From positions 11,143,916-11,207,915 of the forward strand of contig NC_084587.1 in NCBI RefSeq assembly GCF_033807715.1: a DNA stretch of 64,000 nt, read 5' to 3'. Position 1 is the stretch's first letter. Each line of letters starts with the position of its first letter. This stretch comes from Cololabis saira. Taxonomy: Eukaryota > Chordata > Actinopteri > Beloniformes > Belonidae. A model generated the notes under the pieces. It ran no database searches and had not been told where the DNA came from. It saw only the letters and a list, made by a program, of their open reading frames with translations. Made by a program: the position numbers and the translations under genes. Below are positions 56,664-64,000 of this stretch, one piece after another.

Positions 56664-56667
56664 TTAA

Positions 56668-59090
56668 TAATTGATTGAAGACAAAACAATAGAGAGGCAG
56701 TAGCTGAGGTTTTGTGCCATTTTCTGTGGTTCCCCCTACAGGTGTAGAGGTAAAAGTGCTTATTCCACACTGTCAAGATCTATTCTTGTTTGATCTCTGA
56801 AGGCTCTTACAAACTGCATGATTTTTGGCTTTCTCAGATGAAAGATGGCCACTGTGAAAGAACCATGTCAATTTTTGTCATCAGTGGGCAAATCGGCTGT
56901 CTCACATTGTGCAATGTGAGTGATGCTACAATGACTGTCACACTGGTCTTGCGACCAAAGACTTCCTGATTTAATCTTCTGACCGTGCCTGAACTGACCG
57001 GCCAATTGAAATGTAACTTGAAATGACATACAGTATTAATGCAATCTACTGCAATTCCTTCAAAAGAAAAGAAAGAGAAACATAAAATAAACTAAGCTTT
57101 ATGAGACTGAGAAAGTATCAGACTTGGTGGAGTGCCGGTAACAGAAGTCAATACTATGAAAACATTGCACATAACATTTGTATCTGAAGCCTGGGTCACA
57201 GCACGGTATACTACTCGCAAAACTGACATCCAAAATTGTGTTGTTTTTTTTCTCTGAACCATGACCGGGAACATTCTCCTCCACCAATTAATTATTTTCT
57301 AAAAGGATTTTCAACACATATAAGAGCACAATAGCAGTTCATTTTCACTTTTTGTATATTTACCGCTTCGCATGCTGACAACATCCGCCTGCATCAGCTC
57401 TACGACAAAAGTGTCCATCAGCATAAAGTCTGTACACACTGCTCCTGATGTCTTACCCAAGATTAAGCAGATCCAAGTACTACAGCGGCTGCACAAATTC
57501 TGCAGTCTGCAGAAGCCTTTAATCAGTCACTCTTTTTTTTCCTCCTGTCGCAAGTAAATTTATCTGGCTTTTGCTTACAATAGGGACTAAAAACAAACAC
57601 AAGAAATTGACACTTTCAAAAAGTAAATTAAATATCCCTTCAAATAAATTGAAACTAATATTTTTAGATTAATTATTATATATTTATGTTTTAAGATAGG
57701 CTGCTTTAAAGAAACACCAGAGTTACTTATTCCCCAATAACCTGAACATAAAATTGGACTTATAAATAGATTACAAAAGAAAACAGCATTTTCTATTCTC
57801 ACATTCAGTTTCCAACTTAATGTACTACTAATGGACCTCTATGTTAGTTTTGTCAACGTTTTCCTCATCATGGTAAGACTTGAACATTTGTCCTCCTTTA
57901 CAATCATGCCGTTTTTTTTTTACTTAAATGATGCTCAGATATGCAATTTTTGGTTGCGGCCTCTGCATTTTCATTTCCAACCCTTTAATTAGTGACTCTG
58001 ACAGAAGAGTATCATCAGCTGTAAGAGAAAAAAGAAATTCTAACCAATGATTTGAATTGTGTTTATAATTAAGATATGAAAAAGGAAACACAATGAAGGA
58101 GGCTTTGTTTGACCACCGTAATCACCACAGGAAATGGACAAAACAAATAAATTGAATAAACAGATTGATTTCTTCACAGTAACAGTCATAGAAAAAAAAC
58201 ACCATCAAGTAAAAGATCCTTCTGATAGCAGCTTCCCCGGGGACAGAAGCCTGTCGCAACACGGTTTAAAACATCTCCCTTGAAATACACTTATAAAACA
58301 CAGGTGCCATCTTCTCACGCAATAACTGTTTTCTTTGACTTTTTTTCGTTTTCTTGACAGGGTTTCTATCCTGGAATTCAATAAACTTCTATCAACAACA
58401 GGAGAAAAGAAAACGACTTTAAAGGACTTCTCTTGTCACAACTGAAGTAATTTATAGTATATACTCCTCTGTGATGGAGTCTGCAGTTAAATAAAAAAAA
58501 GAAAGGAAGCCAAAAGGGGTGATTGCTGTAGGCCATGTGTCTCTCTAATACACAGTCAAAAATGAAAGAGTGGTGGGGCAATAATTTTACATAATAATCA
58601 TTTTTGTGAACTTTAAAAATAACCCACATGATTCCTAGAATTTGTATTTTTGACAGTATCTAAAATTACATTGTGATAATATAATACCAGTTGAACATTG
58701 TATTGACTATGATAACAAAAAATATAAAGATCTTTAATATCTACATTTGTTTTCCATTTTAAGGTTATTAACTCATGTTATTCTGACAGCTGAGCCCTGT
58801 CTCACTTCTCTTTTTAATCTTTATGATAATTCTGATACAATTTAAGGAAAGTTGAGTCTCATGGTCTGGGGATTATGCTTTGACATTATTAATATAATAT
58901 ATATGCTTTGCACAGTTTGTTCAGTTCTCGTGTTTTTTTATGTTTTAAGCCTTGGGATAAATTGAATTCAAGATTCTTCTTATGACATATAGAGCTTTAA
59001 ATAGCCATTACAAAATGCTTAACTTATAGGTAAAACAGGAAAATAAAAAAAATATAAAAACTTTTTTTAATTCCCTAGATCTACCTTCAA
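56668..59090. other. Intergenic, AT-rich, unassigned
   Basis: No exon or named repeat found; short open frames only. Confidence 0.4.
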
Positions 59091-59099
59091 TAGGAGAAC

Positions 59100-59720
59100 A
59101 TCAAAACCATGCCTTAACATCACAGATTACAAAAAAAAGATTTGGGGAATGCATTGATTAAACTGAAAAATAATAGAAACACCAGAAAGTGGTGGTCCAA
59201 CAGTCAAATGGTACAAAGCCTGTGGGGAAAATCTGAACCCAGTCCTTCTAAATTGGTTCAACTGGACAATGGAGAACATGTCATTCCCAGCACCATGGAC
59301 TGAAGCAGTTATTTCTGTTAACCAGAAACAGGGCAATAATAAGGTGTTACATAGCTCATATAGATTAATTTCAATTTTAAATCAAGACTACAAGCTATAT
59401 GCCTCCATTTTGCCCCAAATATACAGTATGACTCCTTATACCTTCGTACTTTACTTAGAACTTTGAGCACGAGCAAAAAGAGAAAACAGTAGTATTCAAG
59501 GAATTCTGGGCAATTATATAGAACACAAAATAGCAATGCATGCAGATGATATTTTGCTATACATAAGTAATCCAAATAATTGACTCCCTGCTATTCCAGA
59601 TCTCCTTGACTCCTTTGGAACATAAGGTTACAAGCTCCACATGCAAAACATGTTTAACATTTAATTATAACCCATCACTTGCACTTAGGCAAAGAGAAAA
59701 GAATACACATTGACTAGTCT
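59100..59720 (+). mobile_element. L1-type LINE remnant with internal deletion
   Basis: Broken frames read FPAPWTEAVISVNQKQGNN, SSYRLISILNQDYKLYASIL, then, after a large deletion, GILGNYIEHKIAMHADDILLYIS. These are L1 reverse transcriptase motifs (the palm YADD box is here HADD). Non-functional and old. Confidence 0.65.
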
Positions 59721-59805
59721 CAAAATGCCATTAAATAGCAGTTTAGCTTGAAAGAAATTTTGAAAAATGAAGCACTTATTGAACCTAATGAATAAACACA
59801 ATTAA

Positions 59806-59965
59806 TTTCCATCCATCCATCTTTTGTTGATTGATAATCTTTTAGAATCATCAATTAACCTAGCATGCATGTTTTTGGACTGTGGGAGGAGCACCCAGAA
59901 GGAACCCATGCAAGCACCGGGAGAACATGCAAACACTAAACCACCGTACTGCCCCCAATTAGTAC
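59806..59965 (-). repeat. Degraded common fish interspersed repeat (CATCCATC ... GTTTTTGGACTGTGGGAGG)
   Basis: CCATCCATCCATC start, then GCATGTTTTTGGACTGTGGG and GGGAGAACATGCAAAC, a widely dispersed fish repeat module. The CATCC run is the complement of an RTE-like GATG tail. A partial copy is at 44190-44260. Confidence 0.6.
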
Positions 59966-60312
59966 CCCTAAATCGATGAAACTTTACCAATGTATTGTAA
60001 AAGGTATAGAGGAAATACCACAACATGGATCAAGGAGAGATGGGAGAAAGAGCAAACACTGCTTACACTGAGAAAAGATTTGTTGAATGCAAAATGGGGA
60101 AAATGGACGATGGACTTATTGGAATAAGGAATAGAATATGGTCTGCGTCAATTATTTGTTCAATCTCTTTTTTTGTTCTTATTTGGAGCATAAAGTGGTG
60201 TGAATCAATTTTGTTCTGATTTAATGTATTCTTTTGTTTACAGTTCCTCTTCATTATGTAAAATACTACTTGGGATGAGATATTCACGAAGAAATACACA
60301 ATATGGTATATA

Positions 60313-61617
60313 CAGGGCTGTACAGTGCGACAGTTTTCATCGCATTTGCGAATAAAAATCATCCGGTGCGAAGAGAAATATGTATCCACTCGCATTTGTG
60401 CGAGTGAGTTGCGCTGGGGTCATGTTAAAAAAAGTTTGAAAATCATTATGAATGTCTCTTGACCTACATCAGCCTTTCTCAACCGGGGTGTCGTCAAAAA
60501 AATTACCTATTCTGACATTTCATATATAAATACCGTATTTTCGCGACCATACGGCCGGGGCGCCATGTGGAAAGGCTATTAATACTATTAATACATCCAT
60601 GATCCGACCGCGCGTGGCGACTGCGCCTCGACTAGCGGACCAAAATCTTCCTCCGCTCAGAAGAAAGTAGTACCTTTTTGAAGTCCCGATCACGGGACTC
60701 TAGCGGGGTTTTGAGCTCTGAACTTTTAAGTCTGGTGTAGAGTTAAGCCTTACCTTATTAAATTAAACCTTTTTCGGGTCGTGAGTAGGATAAACAGAGG
60801 ACAACTTCTGCTGAGTTTGAGAGTACTTTACTGTCCGCTCAACAGCGTAGGATTTTAGAACATCAACACAGCAGCTAGTGCTGTATCACTCCGCCCAATC
60901 TAAAACATATAAGCGCTACAGATAAACTGACTAGTGTCATTATAGTCCCTGATTTACATCAGAATATAAAGAATATATTTATAAAATAATGAACCCTGAA
61001 TTACCAAAATAACCTTAACAAAAATAAATCTCCTCTTACACTTATAAGGTGAGCATGAATCAATCTTTTTTCTGATGTAAAATTGTATGTATTTATTTAC
61101 TTTTATTTATTTATTTAATTTTAGTTGTTACATTTCTGGAAAATAAAAAAGTCAAATCATACATGAGAGAAACTATTCAGTTTGTGGCAAAATATTTTTA
61201 TTGTATGAAACTGAAGATGCATAATGCAAACCTGACATTTACTTTTAGTTCAGTTTGTGGAAAATGGTTGGCCTGGCTTTCTCTTTCTTAAAAACGTAAA
61301 CAATTATAAAGCATTATAAACTGTAACAATACAGCAAACGCACAGTATTGTTTTGTATTTTGTGTCTTTCAAATAAAAGACCATTTTTTCTAGTCATATG
61401 TTCCTCATTCAAGGTTGTTAAAAAAATACTGCTATAATATCGTATCGTTATCGTGACTCAAAATATCGTGTATCGTACCGTATCGTGAGATTAGCGTATC
61501 GTTACACCCCTACTAACTGTCCACCCGGGTGTGCTAGTAAATTTTTATTTGTGCTACTAAAATTTTTAACTTGCTAGCACCAGTGCTACCATTCAAAAAA
61601 GTAAACGTACAGCCCTG
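60313..61617. mobile_element. hAT-like element (CAGGGCTGTAC termini) with nested fragments
   Basis: CAGGGCTGTAC at 60313 and GTACAGCCCTG ending at 61617 are perfect 11-bp inverted ends in a TATATA context. Nested inside are other transposon ends: CTTTCTCAACCGGGGTGTCG at 60474, a lone CCGTATTTTCGCGACCATA end at 60536, and a series of CGTATCG motifs ending CGTATCGTTACACCCCTA at about 61494-61511, the end of another common fish hAT family. No transposase frame remains. Confidence 0.7.
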
Positions 61618-62690
61618 TATATAGTATGTTTTATTTAGATGTTGATGATGTCAGGTGCATGACCATCTATCTTCTATCTTATCTGTAATTTCTGTATGTA
61701 AATACCTTCAATTTGACACACATAACCAATTGCAAATAACACAAAATGAATAAATTGACATTAAACCCAATTAATTTGTCCTTATTGTTACTGTTAAGAG
61801 TAACTTATTTACCTGAGTAACTTATCAACTCACAGCTGTCTTAAAATAACTCTCACAAACCAAAGTTAATAACACATTAATTATGAAGAATATAAACGGG
61901 CCTATTATCCGGAGTATCACTCTTAACACTCGTTACATTACTTGAGACCGGGTGCTGTGATTACAGTCTATTTAAGCTTCTACTCATTGAAAACCGGCAT
62001 TCACGGTGATAGCATTCCGTTAGCCGCTAGCATGCTAACGTTAGCTCTGGTCGCGGCTCATTTGACGCTCAGCAAACACATTTTCTACCCCACTCTTCGT
62101 CATAATACCCTCCCGCAACCCACAGCATCATATAAAAACACCCCACAGTCATTTAGTCCGGCGACTATTACATACCTGTACAGAAAATGTGACAGAAATG
62201 TTTCAGTCTCACACAATGGTGCATTTTCGCGGTACTGTAATATGACGTCAGACCGCCCGCGCCCTCTAGTGGCCTTTGTCTGGAATAGATAGAGTGGTCT
62301 TTGCACTGGGAATAGATATGATTTAATACTGCAGCACATAAACTGTAAAATCGTGTTCTTAAACATACGTTTAAAAAAAAATGGAGGGGGCTATGACGAG
62401 GGTTTTACATATGAATTTAGGTGCTTTGCTGTTTTGTTTTGATCTGGGGGGAACACTCTGTTTTACAAAAGACAAAATAGTGGAAACAGAACACCCAACA
62501 ATAATATAAGGGTCACATTTACTATCAAAAGACTTAATAAAATCTAAGTGGAGAAAAAAGAGCTTTAAATAACATATTAATTGTCTCATCTTAAAGACCT
62601 CCTTGTTTCATATCAACCAACCTGTCAACCTAATGTGAATGTAAATATTTTACCCTTATTTTAACATATGTTTACTTTTATTGGTCATCT
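61618..62690. other. Intergenic, unassigned
   Basis: Includes a moderately GC-rich patch at 61940-62290 with a 116-codon open frame but no domain or splice context; the GCCCTCTAGTGG motif at 62259 is a CTCF-like core sequence, unproven. Confidence 0.35.
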
Positions 62691-62785
62691 GCTGGTAGTT
62701 TCATGCTTTGTTTTATTCTGTAAAGCACTTTGAGTTGCAATTGTGTTTGAAAAGTGTGATATAAATAATTTTGAACTTGAACTTT
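62690..62785 (+). mobile_element. LINE/SINE 3' tail fragment (TGTAAAGCACTTTGAGTTGC)
   Basis: TTCTGTAAAGCACTTTGAGTTGCAATTGTG...GATATAAATAATTTTGAACTTGAACTT matches the stem-loop-like 3' end shared by L2-type LINEs and their SINEs, ending in a short TTGAAC repeat. Confidence 0.6.
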
Positions 62786-63513
62786 CATAATCACACGCTG
62801 TTACAGTACACTAGAGCATCGTACAGTGTCCATTCGGTTAGCTAGTCTAACTCAATCCAGGAAGTAAAGACAATTACAGGTCTCCAACTGACCACTGGGG
62901 GCTGGTTCCAAAAGCAAGTTTGACCCCCACCTGTCCACCTTTGCAACAGCTTTAGTCAACATGGCTAGCAAATCTAGGAGAAACTGCAAAGGGGTGTGAG
63001 TATGTTTGAACCACATCAGCTAAAATTATACAAAGCCACAAATATTTGCAAAATAAGGGGTGTGTCTGTAGTGTAATTTTAGTTACTTAGCAAATTTAGT
63101 AAGCTTTGCTTCGGTGTGTGAATAAAGATCTATCCAACCATCTTGTATACCCTCTTAATTGAATAACAAATTAATTTTTATTGTCGTGCTGTTAAATGTA
63201 GTAAGAGTCTGTTGCATCTGATGGAGCATCTCCAGCTCATCAGGTTCTACCTCTTGCTCTTCAAGGAGCTTCAATGGAAATATGGCTCCTATAAATCCAG
63301 TCAAATTGGGAAATCGTGAAAGAAAGTTCTTTTACCCACAGAGGTCAGACCAGGCATTTTTTGTCAAAAATAAAATGATACAAGTACGATGACTCCTGTC
63401 TCCCAGTCTCCTGCACATTGTGTCCATCTCCAGTAAACCATGGCAATGGAATTCCCAATTTAAAGGTGAAATGTTTTCTTGGGGGGGAAAAAAAGAGACC
63501 TCTTTTTTGTCCA
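62786..63513. other. Intergenic, unassigned
   Basis: No exon or named repeat; AT-rich. Confidence 0.35.
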
Positions 63514-63517
63514 TTAA

Positions 63518-64000
63518 AGGAGACCTATTATGGCATTTAATGTATATTCTGTGCCTCATTCTAAGGGAAGGGAGGGGTATGATAATGATAAAGGTTCTGC
63601 GCTGATTGGCTCCCTGAATGACGTGTAGCAGGGGAGGAGAATAAACCTCGCTCCGCCAGAGCAGCCCGAGCCTGTAAATAAATCACAACACTGAATTTTC
63701 ACAAATGGCAACTTTATTGTTAAAAAAATAAAATATGAGTTGTATATAAATAACATTTATGCACTATTTCAGCCGGATCTGCCAGGCTGATGCTGAACGC
63801 TGGCCCCGGAGCCACGCCGGGCGCCCAGCATGGCTCCGCGGCGCATCGCCCGTTACCGGTGATCAAACCGACAGATTTCGCTGAAAATCTCAGAGGGTGA
63901 AGCTGGTCCAGCCTGGGACGGACCCCAGAAATCCCTGCTCCCAAAGCGGCTGGGAACCTGGACAATTTAGTCGGACGGGCCGCGCTTTGGGAACCAGGAA
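63518..64000 (-). mobile_element. TTAA-flanked DNA transposon copy 3, cut by the window edge
   Basis: TTAA at 63514-63517 followed by AGGAGACCTATTATGGC repeats the left end of copy 1. The inner sequence (GATTGGCTCCCTGAATGACG, GCAGGGGAGGAG, then AACACTGAATTTTCACAAATGGCAACTTTATTG) follows copies 1 and 2. From about 63772 it departs from them and matches, inverted, the 1190-1330 segment of the transposon at the left edge. Confidence 0.75.
63772..64000 (-). repeat. Segment shared with the left-edge transposon (1190-1330), inverted
   Basis: The complement reads GGTTCCCAGCCGCTTTGGGA...GATTTTCAGCGAAATCTGTC, close to TTCCCACCCGCTTTGGGA...GATTTTTAGCGGAATCTGTC at about 1229-1316. GATCCGGCTGAAAT is also shared (1043 and 63769-63782). 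So two unrelated transposon families carry the same internal module. Confidence 0.75.

Noticed and set aside
61942..62292. 116-codon frame in a GC-richer patch, possible first exon of another gene
   Set aside because: No matching downstream exons or donor with coding continuity could be found in the window.
1..64000. CRISPR arrays, operons, prokaryotic mobile systems
   Set aside because: All coding evidence is intron-bearing and vertebrate; the direct repeats are minisatellites, microsatellites or transposon parts.

Overview
This is eukaryotic, almost certainly teleost (percomorph-type) nuclear DNA. Genes are split by phase-0 GT-AG introns, there are TATA boxes and AATAAA signals, and fish transposons are dense (Rex3, L2, Rex1-like and L1 LINEs, Harbinger, Tc1/mariner-IS630-like, hAT, TTAA-target elements, tRNA-SINE). 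No bacterial, phage or CRISPR features are present.

The host genes form part of a secretory calcium-binding phosphoprotein (SCPP) cluster, the family behind fish tooth, enameloid, scale and bone matrix proteins. Left to right: a broken C2H2 zinc-finger end (1-271); a transposon-rich stretch (0.6-10.9 kb); a tandem array of a very small Ser/Asp- and Thr-rich SCPP-like gene (10.9-28.6 kb) with one intact copy (11738-12178), one copy whose stop codon comes from an inserted SINE (18778-19225), one terminal-exon relic hit by a hAT element (14528-14593), a 3'-UTR-only relic near 27.6 kb and a promoterless pseudogene (28287-28552); a further small acidic SCPP-like gene ending in RGD (35158-35617); odam (38580-40545); an Ala/Pro-rich gene with an acidic tail (44965-47083, scpp9/fa93e10 candidate); and a Pro/Gln-rich gene (48699-51616, probable scpp5). 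All four main genes have the SCPP layout: signal peptide on the first coding exon, small symmetrical phase-0 exons and same-strand transcription. Their products are predicted to be secreted and to act together in mineralising matrix or dental/gill epithelium.

The array has been reshaped by mobile DNA. A 3.1-kb L2 LINE lies about 360 bp upstream of copy B's TATA box; an L2-type LINE on the minus strand, a MADF-BESS pseudogene and an internally deleted L1 with clear target-site duplications lie between copies B and C. Two TTAA-flanked elements of about 1.27 kb (one carrying a nested 1.19-kb insertion) and a third partial copy at the right edge share a tiny spliced transcription unit.

From 52 kb to the right edge I see no host gene, only degraded LINEs, nested hAT-like elements and unassigned AT-rich DNA. 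Exon limits were read by eye from splice signals and open frames; no alignments or searches were run.
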